DNA of 64,000 nucleotides from Egibacteraceae bacterium (lineage in GTDB: Bacteria > Actinomycetota > Nitriliruptoria > Euzebyales > Egibacteraceae): positions 83,820 through 147,819 of the forward strand of contig JAUJNX010000006.1 in assembly GCA_030447925.1 (NCBI GenBank), read 5' to 3'. Position 1 is the stretch's first letter; each line of letters begins with the position of its first letter. The translations under genes and the position numbers were made by a program. Below the pieces are notes generated by a model. It ran no database searches, was not told where the DNA came from, and was given only the letters and a program-made list of their open reading frames with translations. Shown here in pieces: positions 8,333 through 16,501 of this stretch.

Positions 8333-9477
8333 GGGCTGGCGGGGGTCCCTCCGGGGCGGTGTCCCGACCACGGGTCGGTCACCTGGTCGGACACGGTCGC
8401 CGCTACGTTATGGCCCCGGCCGCTCATCGCGTCGACCACGCTACGGCGCGCGTCGGCCAGCCAAGGCCACTCACTCGCCCAGTGCGACACGTCGACCAGC
8501 GCCAAGCCGCGTTCCGCCGCCTCGCGAGCCGGATGGTGGCGCAGGTCAGCGGTCAGGTAGGCGTCTGCGCCGGCGGCCAGCGCCGCGTCGATCAGGTCGT
8601 CGCCCGCGCCACCGCACGCTGCGAGCCGGCGTACCGGCCGATGTGCCTCACCGGTAGCCCGCACTCCGGCCGCAGTGGCAGGCAGCACCGCGGTGGCCCG
8701 CTCCACGATCCCCTCGACCGTCGTCGGCTCCGACAGGTCGCCGACCCGGCCGAGACCCCGGCCGTGCGGCAGGACCGTGACCAGCACGTCGTACGCCGGC
8801 TCCTCGTAGGGGTGCGCCCGGCGTAGCGCCGAGACGACGTCGGGCAGACAGCGAGCAGGGAAGACCATCTCCACCCGTACCTCGGGTACCTCGTTGACCT
8901 CGCCTCGCTCGCCGACCGAGGGGTTGGTCGTCTCGCCGGCAAGGAAGGTGCCGGTGCCCTCCGTGGTCCAAGCGCACCGCCGGTAGTCCCCGATCAGCCC
9001 GGCGCCCGCGGCGGCGAGCGCGTTGATGAGGGCGTCGGCGGACTCCCGCGGCACGAAGGTGACCAGCTTGCGCCCCTCCCCCGGCTGGCCAGGGCGCAGC
9101 GGCCGCGCGCCCGTCACGCCCAAGAGGCCGGCCAACGTGTCCGACACGCCGCCCGGTGCCACGTCAGCGTTGGTGTGCACCACGACGAGGGCGATGCCGG
9201 CGCGGACCAGTCGCTCGACGAGCCGGCCCTTGTACGACGTCGCCGCGATCCCGTGCACCGGACGCAGCAGCAGCGGGTGGTGGGTGACCAGCAGTCGGGC
9301 GCCGATGGACTCCGCCTCCGCCACGACCTCTTCCACCGGGTCGACGGCGAAGAGCGCGCGGTCCGCCGGGGCGTCCGGGTCGCCGGTGACCAGCCCGACG
9401 GCGTCCCAGGGCTCGGCCCACGCCGGGTCGTAGAGGGAGTCGAGGACCGTGAGCCAGTCGCCGACCCGGGTGGTCAT
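8329..9477 (-). CDS. NIF3-family dinuclear metal-binding protein
   Basis: 382 residues from an ATG at 9477. Metal ligands are visible in LVTHHPLLL, VVHTNADVA and near the C-terminus in VDVSHWASEWP. Between the two NIF3 halves lies an inserted PII-like domain containing RRAHPYEEPAYDVL, which gives the longer (about 370 residue) version of the family. NIF3 proteins are widespread; some have been linked to GTP cyclohydrolase-like activity, but the main role is unclear. First gene of the operon with the zinc-ribbon protein and rnhC, starting 40 bp before tRNA-Val on the same strand. Confidence 0.93.
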   Translation of the reverse strand: MTTRVGDWLTVLDSLYDPAWAEPWDAVGLVTGDPDAPADRALFAVDPVEEVVAEAESIGARLLVTHHPLLLRPVHGIAATSYKGRLVERLVRAGIALVVVHTNADVAPGGVSDTLAGLLGVTGARPLRPGQPGEGRKLVTFVPRESADALINALAAAGAGLIGDYRRCAWTTEGTGTFLAGETTNPSVGERGEVNEVPEVRVEMVFPARCLPDVVSALRRAHPYEEPAYDVLVTVLPHGRGLGRVGDLSEPTTVEGIVERATAVLPATAAGVRATGEAHRPVRRLAACGGAGDDLIDAALAAGADAYLTADLRHHPAREAAERGLALVDVSHWASEWPWLADARRSVVDAMSGRGHNVAATVSDQVTDPWSGHRPGGTPASP

Positions 9478-9516
9478 GACGCCGAAGGCTACCTACCCGG
9501 CGTACCGGTTCATCGG

Positions 9517-9589
9517 TGGGCGTGGTTGGGATCGAACCAACGACTTCTGCTTTGTAAGAGCAGCGCTCATGCCGCTGAGCTACACGCCC
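9517..9589 (-). tRNA. tRNA-Val (anticodon UAC)
   Basis: A 73-nt cloverleaf on the minus strand. Acceptor stem GGGCGTG pairs with CACGCCC, D stem GCTC with GAGC, anticodon stem CTGCT with AGCAG around the loop CTTACAA (anticodon TAC), T stem GTTGG with CCAAC around TTCGATC. The CCA end is not encoded in the DNA. It stands alone between nif3 and the DUF3467 gene. Confidence 0.95.
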
Positions 9590-9641
9590 GCTGGCGCAAG
9601 GTGCGAGTGTAGTTGCGCCCGCCACCGCCAAAGGAGTCGCC

Positions 9642-9923
9642 ATGACCGAGCCCGACGGGCCGGCTGCGGACAGCACCGAGCTGTCCATCAGCCTCGACGC
9701 CGCCTTGCGGCACGGCGTCTACGCGAACTTCCTGGTCGTCTCGCACTCGCCGCACGAGTTCACCCTGGACTTCTGCCAGTCGGTGCCCGGCGACGACAAC
9801 GGCATGGAGGTGGTCAGCCGGATCAAGGTGGCGCCCACCATGGTCGGCCGCATCCTCGAGGCGCTCAACGGCAACATGGCGATGTACGAGCAGCGCTTCG
9901 GCTCGGTCCCCCACGTCGGCTGA
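9642..9923 (+). CDS. DUF3467 family protein
   Basis: 93 residues from an ATG with AAAGGAG upstream. It contains the family pattern: a YANFLVVSHSPHEFTLDF strand pair, a short linker (PGDDNG), then VSRIKVAPTMVGRILEALNGNMAMYEQRFG. DUF3467 proteins are small, single-domain and found widely in bacteria; no enzymatic role is known. A domain this size with no catalytic signature suggests a binding or structural function. It is monocistronic, convergent with the zinc-ribbon gene across a double hairpin. Confidence 0.88.
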   Translation: MTEPDGPAADSTELSISLDAALRHGVYANFLVVSHSPHEFTLDFCQSVPGDDNGMEVVSRIKVAPTMVGRILEALNGNMAMYEQRFGSVPHVG

Positions 9924-9949
9924 CTGAGCGGCCGGTACGCCGAGGGGCC

Positions 9950-10006
9950 CGCCTCCCTTAAGGGGGCGGATTGCGGACACTTTTGTCCGCGAACTGACCC
10001 CCTAAG
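9950..10006. terminator. Nested hairpins, probable bidirectional terminator
   Basis: Two hairpins lie between convergent genes. CGCCTCCCTT pairs with AAGGGGGCG (9950-9968) with one bulged base. A perfect 7-bp stem GCGGACA / TGTCCGC has loop CTTT (9973-9990). In addition CTTAAGGGGG can pair with CCCCCTAAG (9998-10006) to enclose the inner stem. The last arm overlaps the stop of the zinc-ribbon gene. Confidence 0.55.
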
Positions 10007-10343
10007 GGCGGTCGCGGCGGAGCACCCGGTCCAGGGCCGCCCGTACCTGCTCGGCCAGGGCACCCTGCTCGGGGCTGGTGCTCTCGTGCGGCGCGCGTGC
10101 CGACGAGCGAGATCCGGTCGGCGTACCGCTGGTGCCGCAGGAGCGGCAGATCGTCTCCCCGAGCGTGCGGACGAGCGCGCTCGAGCCGCAGGAGGCGCAG
10201 CGGTCGAGCTCGGCGGTCCAGTCACGACCCCGCTGGCACTCCGGACAGATCAGCACCTGCTCGCCGGCCAGGACGCCACGCTTCCAGGGGGACGCTCCGC
10301 GGGCGGGGTCGTCCTGACGGCGCTGGCAGCGGTAGCAGGGCAC
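10002..10343 (-). CDS. Small zinc-ribbon protein
   Basis: 113 residues from a GTG at 10343. Four CxxC knuckles, CYRCQ, CPECQ, CASCG and CRSCG, are in order, enough for two zinc ribbons over the first 70 residues. The tail is Ser/Arg-rich, ending in a predicted helix (EQVRAALDRVLRRDR). Probably a nucleic-acid or protein adaptor; no specific family is recognised. Its start lies 20 bp beyond the stop of the broken secreted-protein gene in the same direction, so they may be co-transcribed if they belong to one genome. It seems to be the last gene with the composition of the left part of the window. Confidence 0.7.
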   Translation of the reverse strand: MPCYRCQRRQDDPARGASPWKRGVLAGEQVLICPECQRGRDWTAELDRCASCGSSALVRTLGETICRSCGTSGTPTGSRSSARAPHESTSPEQGALAEQVRAALDRVLRRDRP

Positions 10344-10363
10344 CGGTCCGTGACTCCGCCGCC

Positions 10364-10584
10364 CTAGAGGTTGGCGAGCACCTTGAGGTACTCCGCCTGG
10401 TCGCGGGCGTCGGGGATGGCGTTGACCACGGCGTAGCGCACGACACCGCCGCCGGGCCGGCGACCGGTGCGCAGGTCGTGTCGCCGCGCACGACCTGCCC
10501 GCGGAGGACGGGTGCGGGCTGGGCGGTGGCGGGCGCGGCGGTGGCCACCACGAGGGCGACGACCAGGAGCAGGCGGGAACGCAC
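10364..10584 (-). pseudogene. Small secreted protein gene with a 1-nt frameshift
   Basis: From a GTG at 10584 there is a signal peptide (VRSRLLLVVALVVATAAPATA, cleavage after ATA), then QPAPVLRGQVVRGDTTCAPVAGP. A second frame continues GGVVRYAVVNAIPDARDQAEY to a TAG at 10364. Adding one G in the run CCCGGCGGCGG near 10450-10460 joins the two into a protein of about 73 residues. This is either a decayed gene or a sequence error in a G/C run. The family is not recognised. It is divergent from udgX. Confidence 0.45.
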
Positions 10585-10650
10585 GACGCGAACTATGACA
10601 AGACGGACGGTCTCCGTGCAAGGACCGGGCCGGCGGGGTAGAGCGTCGCC

Positions 10651-11403
10651 GTGACCCAGGACTCCCTGCTCCCCGACGACCCGGAGCCCGAGGGCGCGGG
10701 CATGCCGCTCGCGCTCGAGCCGGAGCCGGAACCCGACGACTCCCCGCCGGCGCGCGTCCTGGCGGAGGGCGCGCGGTCCCTGGGGGACCTGCGCGCCACC
10801 GCCGCAGGCTGCCGCGCCTGCCACCTGTGGCGCGACGCCACCCAGACCGTGTTCGGGGAGGGGCCGGCCGAGGAGCGCGGCGCCGTGCGGATGGTCCTGA
10901 TCGGCGAGCAGCCTGGCGACTCCGAGGACGTGGAGGGCCGGCCCTTCGTCGGCCCCGCCGGCGCGCTGCTGGATCGCGCCCTGGTCGACGCGGGCATCGA
11001 CCGCGCCCAGACCTACGTCACCAACACGGTGAAGCACTTCAAGTGGACGCCCAAGGACGTCCGCGGGCCCGGCTTCCGCGGCACCGGCAAGCGCCGGATC
11101 CACGCCAAGCCCAACGCCGAGGAGATCAGCGCGTGCCGGCCGTGGCTGGACGCCGAGCTCGCGCTGCTGCGCCCCGAGCTGGTCGTCTGCCTGGGGGCGA
11201 CGGCGGCCCAGGCCCTGCTGGGCAAGGCGTTCCGCGTGACCCGGCAGCGCGGGGAGGTCCTGGACGGGCCGGGCGGGTACCGCTACACCGCCACCGTCCA
11301 CCCGTCGTCGGTCCTGCGGGCCGACGACGCCACCCGCGCCGCGGCCTACGACGGCCTGGTCGCCGACCTGCGCGTCGCCGCGCAGGTGCTGGCCGCGGCC
11401 TGA
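10651..11403 (+). CDS. udgX: UdgX-type uracil-DNA glycosylase
   Basis: 250 residues from a GTG at 10651. It has the UDG superfamily motif [10 protein letters not shown], the pattern NTVKHFKW, then the UdgX-specific insert [12 protein letters not shown], and a C-terminal VHPSSVLRA. In Mycobacterium smegmatis UdgX, the His in KRRIH forms a covalent bond with the abasic sugar after uracil removal; here it is KRRIHAK. N-terminal CRACHLW and later cysteines fit the [4Fe-4S] cluster of this class. The N-terminal 45 residues are acidic and Pro-rich. Its stop overlaps the next start (TGATG). Confidence 0.9.
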   Translation: MTQDSLLPDDPEPEGAGMPLALEPEPEPDDSPPARVLAEGARSLGDLRATAAGCRACHLWRDATQTVFGEGPAEERGAVRMVLIGEQPGDSEDVEGRPFVGPAGALLDRALVDAGIDRAQTYVTNTVKHFKWTPKDVRGPGFRGTGKRRIHAKPNAEEISACRPWLDAELALLRPELVVCLGATAAQALLGKAFRVTRQRGEVLDGPGGYRYTATVHPSSVLRADDATRAAAYDGLVADLRVAAQVLAAA

Positions 11404-12236
11404 TGGAGGGCTACGAGCGCTTCGCGTCCCTCCAGCTGTCGCGCCCCGAGGACGGGGTCCTGGAGATCGTGATGTCGGTCCCCGACCGCCTCAACGCCGC
11501 CGGCCACGACATGCACCGCGACCTCGCCGACATCTGGCTCCAGGTCGACCGCGACCCCGACACGCGCGTGGCCCTGGTGCGCGGCGCGGGCCGGGGCTTC
11601 TCCGCGGGCGGCGACCTCGACCTCGTCCGCGACATGGCCGACGACTGGGAGGTGCGCACCCGCGTCTTCAAGGAGGCGCGCGACCTGGTCTACAACGTCG
11701 TGAACTGCTCCAAGCCGATCGTGTCGGCGATGCACGGGCCGGCCGTCGGCGCCGGCCTCGCGGTCGGGCTGCTCGCCGACGTCGCCGTCGCGGCGCGGTC
11801 CGCGCGCATCATCGACGGCCACACCCGCCTGGGTGTCGCCGCCGGGGACCACGCGGTGCTCGTCTGGCCGCTGCTGTGCGGGCTGGCCAAGGCCAAGTAC
11901 CACCTGCTCACCTGCGAGCCGATCACCGGCGAGGAGGCCGAGCGCATGGGCCTGGTGGCCCTGGTCGTCGACGACGACGAGCTGCGCGACCGCGCCCTGG
12001 CCGTCGCGCGGCGCCTGGCGGCCGGGTCCGCGACGGCGCTGCGCTGGACGAAGCTGGCGCTGAACAACTGGCTGCGGGTGGCGGGCCCGGCCTTCGACGC
12101 GTCGCTGGCCATGGAGTTCCTGGGCTTCTCCGGACCCGACCTGCGCGAGGGGCTGGCGGCCCGGCGCGAGCGGCGCGACCCGGTTTTCCCCAGTGCGGGG
12201 GGCGACGGGGGCCCAGGGGCGGGGACGCCGGACTAG
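11403..12236 (+). CDS. Enoyl-CoA hydratase/isomerase family protein
   Basis: 277 residues; the ATG overlaps the udgX stop. It shows the crotonase fold: [10 protein letters not shown] (oxyanion hole), then [24 protein letters not shown], then [19 protein letters not shown]. The usual second catalytic Glu region reads AAGDHAV here. The same GDHA variant is common in actinobacterial crotonases, so the substrate may not be a plain enoyl-CoA. The C-terminus is a Pro/Gly-rich tail. It probably acts in cytoplasmic acyl-CoA metabolism. Overlap with udgX suggests only transcriptional linkage, not a shared function. Confidence 0.88.
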   Translation: MEGYERFASLQLSRPEDGVLEIVMSVPDRLNAAGHDMHRDLADIWLQVDRDPDTRVALVRGAGRGFSAGGDLDLVRDMADDWEVRTRVFKEARDLVYNVVNCSKPIVSAMHGPAVGAGLAVGLLADVAVAARSARIIDGHTRLGVAAGDHAVLVWPLLCGLAKAKYHLLTCEPITGEEAERMGLVALVVDDDELRDRALAVARRLAAGSATALRWTKLALNNWLRVAGPAFDASLAMEFLGFSGPDLREGLAARRERRDPVFPSAGGDGGPGAGTPD

Positions 12237-12285
12237 GGTAGGAATCCGTGGTTGGCGGACTGGCGAAACGCCCGGGAGGGCACTT

Positions 12286-15021
12286 GTGACCGAGACACGG
12301 ACGGGCGACGAGACCATCCTCTCCGACGGCATGCCGACCCAACTCCCCGACCTCGACCCGGGCGAGACGCGGGAGTGGCTGGAGTCGCTCGACGCGGTGC
12401 TGCAGCACGGTGGCAGGGAGCGCGCCCGCTACCTGTTGCTGCGGCTGCTGGAGCGCGCCCGGTCGGAGCAGATCGGCGTGCCCTCGCTGACCTCCACCGA
12501 CTACATCAACACCATCCCGCCGGAGCGCGAGCCGGAGTTCCCCGGCGACGAGCACGTGGAGCGGCGCATCCGCGCCTACATCCGCTGGAACGCCGCGGTC
12601 ATGGTCACCCGCGCCAACCGTCCCGACATCGGCGTGGGCGGCCACATCGCCACCTATGCCTCGTCGGCGTCGCTCTACGAGGTCGGCTTCAACCACTTCT
12701 TCCGCGGGCGCGGGCCCGACGACGACCCGCACGCGGGCGACCAGGTGTTCATCCAGGGCCACGCCGCGCCGGGCATCTACGCGCGGGCGTACCTGGAGGG
12801 GCGCCTGACCGAGCCGCAGCTGGACCTGTTCCGCCAGGAGCTGCGCACGACCGACGACGGGCGCCCGGGGCTGTCGAGCTACCCGCACCCGCGGCTCATG
12901 CCCGGGTTCTGGGAGTTCCCGACCGTGTCGATGGGGCTGGGCCCGATCAACTCGATCTACCAGGCGCGCTTCAACCGCTACCTGCACAACCGCGGGATCG
13001 CCGACACGTCCGGCTCGCGGGTGTGGACGTTCGTCGGCGACGGCGAGATGGACGAGCCCGAGTCGCAGGGCGCGCTGACCGTCGCCGCGCGTGAGGGGCT
13101 GGACAACCTCGTCTGGATCGTCAACTGCAACCTGCAGCGCCTCGACGGGCCCGTGCGCGGCAACGGCAAGATCATCCAGGAGATGGAGTCGCTGTTCCGC
13201 GGCGCCGGCTGGAACGTCGTCAAGGTCGTATGGGGCCGTGAGTGGGACGACCTGCTCGCCCGCGACGTCGACGGCCAGCTGGTCAACCGCATGAACACCG
13301 TGCCCGACGGCCAGTTCCAGACCTACTCCACCTCGCCGGGCGACTACATCCGCGAGCACTTCTTCAACACGCCCGAGCTGCGCAAGATCGTCGAGGACCT
13401 GTCCGACGACCAGATCCGCAACCTGCCGCGCGGCGGGCACGACTACCGCAAGATCTACGCGGCGTTCAAGGCGGCGACCGAGCACACGGGCCGGCCCACC
13501 GTGATCCTCGCCCACACCATCAAGGGCTGGACGCTGGGGCCGGACTTCGAGTCGCGCAACGCGACCCACCAGATGAAGAAGCTGTCGGTCAAGCAGCTGA
13601 AGTCGTTCCGCGACCGGTTGTACCTGGAGATCCCCGACGAGGCGATCGAGGGGCCGCTGCCGCCCTACTACCACCCCGGCGAGGACTCGGAGGAGATCGC
13701 GTACATGCGCGACCGGCGGGCCGCGCTGGGCGGGCCCCTGCCGCGGCGGGTCGTCGCCCCGGTCCCGGTGTCGCTGCCCGACCACGACGTCTACGCGGAG
13801 CTGAAGGCGGGGTCGGGCAAGCGCGAGGTCGCCACGACCATGGCGTTCGTGCGGCTGCTCAAGGACCTGCTCCGCCACCCCGACCTGGGCCGGCGCATCG
13901 TGCCGATCATCCCGGACGAGGCGCGGACCTTCGGCATGGACTCGCTGTTCCCGCAGCAGATGATCTACTCGCCGGTCGGGCAGAACTACCAGTCGGTCGA
14001 CCGCGAGATGCTGCTGGCCTACAAGGAGGCCAAGACCGGCCAGATCCTGCACGAGGGGATCACCGAGGCCGGGTCGATGGGGTCCTTCGCCGCGGCGGGG
14101 ACCTCTTACGCCACCTTCGGCCAGCCGATGCTGCCCGTCTACATCTTCTACTCGATGTTCGGGTTCCAGCGGACCGGCGACTCGATCTGGTCGGCCGCGG
14201 ACCAGCGCGCGCGCGGCTTCCTGCTCGGCGCGACCGCCGGGCGCACCACGCTGAACGGCGAGGGCCTGCAGCACGAGGACGGCCACTCCATCCTCTACGC
14301 GGCCACCAACCCGGCGGTGGTGACCTACGACCCGTCGTTCGCCTTTGAGATCGCCGTCATCGTCGAGGACGGCATCGATCGCATGCTGGGGGAGCGCGGT
14401 GAGGACGTCCTGTACTACCTCACCGTCTACAACGAGCCCGTACCCCAGCCGGCCCTGCCCGAGGGGCTGGACGAGGCCCGCATCCTGGACGGGATCTACC
14501 GCTTCTCGCGCTTCGAGGACGCGCGGTCGCACCGCGCCACGATCATGAGCAGCGGGTCGGCGATGACCGGGGCGCTGGAGGCCCAGCGCCTGCTCGGCGA
14601 GGACTGGGACGTCGCCGCGGACGTCTGGTCGGTGCCCGGGTGGGTCGGCCTGCACCGCGACGCGCTGGCCACCGACCAGTGGAACCGGCTGCACCCGACC
14701 GAGGAGGCCCGCGTCCCGCTGGTCACGCGGGCGCTGGCCGACGCCGAGGGGCCGGCCGTGGCCGTCACCGACTACCAGCGCGCCGTGCCCGGCCTGATCG
14801 CGCCCTGGGTGCCGGGCGGGCTGGCGACGCTGGGGACCGACGGGTTCGGCCGCTCCGAGACCCGCCCCATGCTGCGCCGGTTCTTCCGCATCGACGCCCC
14901 GTCGATCGCGGTCGCGGTCCTGGCCGAGCTGGCCGAGCGCGGCGAGGTCAAGCCCGAGACCGTCGCCGACGCCATCGCCCGCTATGACCTGGACCAGTCC
15001 TTCCCCGACCCCACCGCGTGA
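12286..15021 (+). CDS. aceE: Pyruvate dehydrogenase E1 component, homodimeric type
   Basis: 911 residues from a GTG with CGGGAGGG upstream. It decarboxylates pyruvate with thiamine diphosphate and passes acetyl to the E2 lipoyl domain. Visible: [15 protein letters not shown] at the N-terminus, [20 protein letters not shown], the ThDP motif starting [14 protein letters not shown] and ending [17 protein letters not shown], and in the C-terminal half [14 protein letters not shown] and [11 protein letters not shown]. Length is standard for AceE of Actinomycetota and gamma-proteobacteria. No E2 or E3 gene is adjacent. The cupin gene overlaps its stop by 4 nt. Confidence 0.96.
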   Translation: MTETRTGDETILSDGMPTQLPDLDPGETREWLESLDAVLQHGGRERARYLLLRLLERARSEQIGVPSLTSTDYINTIPPEREPEFPGDEHVERRIRAYIRWNAAVMVTRANRPDIGVGGHIATYASSASLYEVGFNHFFRGRGPDDDPHAGDQVFIQGHAAPGIYARAYLEGRLTEPQLDLFRQELRTTDDGRPGLSSYPHPRLMPGFWEFPTVSMGLGPINSIYQARFNRYLHNRGIADTSGSRVWTFVGDGEMDEPESQGALTVAAREGLDNLVWIVNCNLQRLDGPVRGNGKIIQEMESLFRGAGWNVVKVVWGREWDDLLARDVDGQLVNRMNTVPDGQFQTYSTSPGDYIREHFFNTPELRKIVEDLSDDQIRNLPRGGHDYRKIYAAFKAATEHTGRPTVILAHTIKGWTLGPDFESRNATHQMKKLSVKQLKSFRDRLYLEIPDEAIEGPLPPYYHPGEDSEEIAYMRDRRAALGGPLPRRVVAPVPVSLPDHDVYAELKAGSGKREVATTMAFVRLLKDLLRHPDLGRRIVPIIPDEARTFGMDSLFPQQMIYSPVGQNYQSVDREMLLAYKEAKTGQILHEGITEAGSMGSFAAAGTSYATFGQPMLPVYIFYSMFGFQRTGDSIWSAADQRARGFLLGATAGRTTLNGEGLQHEDGHSILYAATNPAVVTYDPSFAFEIAVIVEDGIDRMLGERGEDVLYYLTVYNEPVPQPALPEGLDEARILDGIYRFSRFEDARSHRATIMSSGSAMTGALEAQRLLGEDWDVAADVWSVPGWVGLHRDALATDQWNRLHPTEEARVPLVTRALADAEGPAVAVTDYQRAVPGLIAPWVPGGLATLGTDGFGRSETRPMLRRFFRIDAPSIAVAVLAELAERGEVKPETVADAIARYDLDQSFPDPTA

Positions 15022-15494
15022 CCTTCGCGGCCCTCGAACCGCCACCGCCCGGGGCCGCCGGCTTCAGGGTGGTGGCGGGACGGTCGCAGGGGCTGCGCCG
15101 CCTGATGCTCGTCGCAGGCCGCTTGCCGGCGGGCGACGTCGGTCCGCCCCACACCCACGCCGGTGACGAGGTCCTCCGCGTGGTGAGCGGGGAGGTGGTC
15201 GTGCGCTGCGGCGAGCAGGAGCGCACCTGCACCGCCGGGAGCGTGGTGGTCGTCCCGCCCGGGGTGCTGCACGGGTTCCGGGTGCGCACCGAGACGGTGC
15301 TGGAGGTGGTCGCCGAGTATGAGATCGGCACCTTCTACCCGGTCGCCACGGTCGAGGGCGGGTTCGAGATGGTCGAGGTGCACCGGCCGGACATGCCGTG
15401 GGGCCGGCCGCCGCCCCCGGGCCGGGGCTGGACCTCCGACGAGGAGCTGCGGGAGATCTTGGACCGCCACGCCGACCCAGGAGCTGGGCTCTAG
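15018..15494 (+). CDS. Cupin-domain protein
   Basis: 158 residues, GTGA overlap with aceE. A single cupin: motif 1 is [20 protein letters not shown] with the HxH and Glu metal ligands, motif 2 is PPGVLHGF with the last His. A metal-binding small-molecule or sensory role is likely, but the substrate is unknown. The tail after residue 110 is Pro-rich ([11 protein letters not shown]) and ends in a short helix. Tight coupling to aceE suggests common expression with central carbon metabolism. Confidence 0.85.
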   Translation: MTFAALEPPPPGAAGFRVVAGRSQGLRRLMLVAGRLPAGDVGPPHTHAGDEVLRVVSGEVVVRCGEQERTCTAGSVVVVPPGVLHGFRVRTETVLEVVAEYEIGTFYPVATVEGGFEMVEVHRPDMPWGRPPPPGRGWTSDEELREILDRHADPGAGL

Positions 15495-15498
15495 CGGG

Positions 15499-16371
15499 TC
15501 AGGCGGGGCGGTCCTGGGGGGTGTCGGTGGGGATGGGGGTGCCGTCGGCGGTCGATCCCGCGGTGGCGGCCGGCCCGGGCTGGCCGTTGCCCGCGGCGGC
15601 GCGGCGGCGGGTGCGGCGGGCGGCGCTCTCCGCCGCCAGGGACGCCTTGGCCTCCTCGACGGTGGGGGCCGTGCCGCCCAGGTGGGCCGGCTGCCACCAG
15701 CGGTCGGCGTCGCCGGCGGGCCGCTGGGGGTAGTCCGCCTGCGCCTCGTCCACCAGCTCGCCGATGCGCGTCATCAGCCGGTTGGTGACCGCGACGGGGT
15801 CCTCGCCGGCCTCGTACGGGACGGGCTCGCCGTAGAGGACGGTGACGGCGACGCCGCGCTGGAGGTTGTTCGGGCGCCCCTTGGTGAGCAGGCGCTGGCT
15901 GCCCCAGACGGCGCAGGGGATCAGGGGGACCCCTGCGGTCATCGCCATCCGCGCCGCGCCGGTCTTGCCCGCCATGGGGACGAACGACGGGGAGATCGTG
16001 GACTCCGGGAACATGCCGATCAGCTCGCCCCGGCGCAGGTACTCCACGGACGCGGTGAACGAGTCCGCGGCGCGGCCGTAGCGGTCGACGGGGATGTGGC
16101 GCATCTGGCGCATCAGCCAACCGGCGACCGGCTGGTCGAAGATCTCCTGCTTGGCCAGGAAGCGCACGAGCCGACGCCGTGGGATCACCCCGTAGCCGAT
16201 GAAGGTGAAGTCCAGGTAGCCCACGTGGTTGGAGGCGATCACCGCGGCCCCGCGGGTGGGCACGTGCTGGGCGCCGCGGACGGTCACCCGCCAGCCGAAC
16301 AGCACGTAGACGAGGCGGACGAGGGTGATGACGACGCGGTAGACGGGCTCCACCGCGTCAGGGTAGCCCAC
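15499..16371 (-). CDS. 1-acyl-sn-glycerol-3-phosphate acyltransferase (PlsC-like)
   Basis: 290 residues from a GTG at 16371. Acyltransferase motifs: block I NHVGYLD (the H and D of the HX4D pair), block II-III around RFLAKQEIF and MFPESTIS, and block IV GVPLIPCAVWG. One N-terminal hydrophobic segment (YRVVITLVRLVYVLFGW) would tether it to the membrane, where it would acylate lysophosphatidate in phospholipid synthesis. The last 70 residues are Ala/Pro/Thr-rich and probably disordered. It is convergent with the cupin and divergent from dnaE, separated by the SOS box. Confidence 0.9.
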   Translation of the reverse strand: MGYPDAVEPVYRVVITLVRLVYVLFGWRVTVRGAQHVPTRGAAVIASNHVGYLDFTFIGYGVIPRRRLVRFLAKQEIFDQPVAGWLMRQMRHIPVDRYGRAADSFTASVEYLRRGELIGMFPESTISPSFVPMAGKTGAARMAMTAGVPLIPCAVWGSQRLLTKGRPNNLQRGVAVTVLYGEPVPYEAGEDPVAVTNRLMTRIGELVDEAQADYPQRPAGDADRWWQPAHLGGTAPTVEEAKASLAAESAARRTRRRAAAGNGQPGPAATAGSTADGTPIPTDTPQDRPA

Positions 16372-16433
16372 GTGCCCTGGCCGGGACCGGGGCGGTCAGG
16401 CGATCACCAAGGGTGACGCCACCCCACGGGGTG

Positions 16434-16454
16434 TACACTACGAACACCTGTTCG
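16434..16454 (+). promoter_or_regulatory. LexA (SOS) box over the dnaE promoter
   Basis: CGAACACCTGTTCG at 16441-16454 is a perfect palindrome of the Gram-positive/actinobacterial LexA site, CGAAC-N4-GTTCG. A -10 like TACACT (16434-16439) lies directly beside it, so LexA would cover the start point. It is 47 bp upstream of the dnaE GTG. The -35 is weak (GTGACG, 15-bp spacer), so promoter details are uncertain; the palindrome is not. Confidence 0.8.
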
Positions 16455-16501
16455 ACCCGCGGTACTCCTTCCCAACCGCCCGGCTCCCGGGAAGGACGCC
16501 C

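Noticed and set aside
9950-10006. Hairpins near tRNA-Val considered as an attachment site or transposon end
   Set aside because: No integrase, no repeat of the tRNA 3' end and no second copy were found; convergent gene ends make a bidirectional terminator more likely.
11923-15045. A 1040-codon open frame on the minus strand
   Set aside because: It is the antisense shadow of aceE and its neighbours; composition is Arg/Gly/Val repeats typical of complement frames in high-GC DNA, and no domain is visible.
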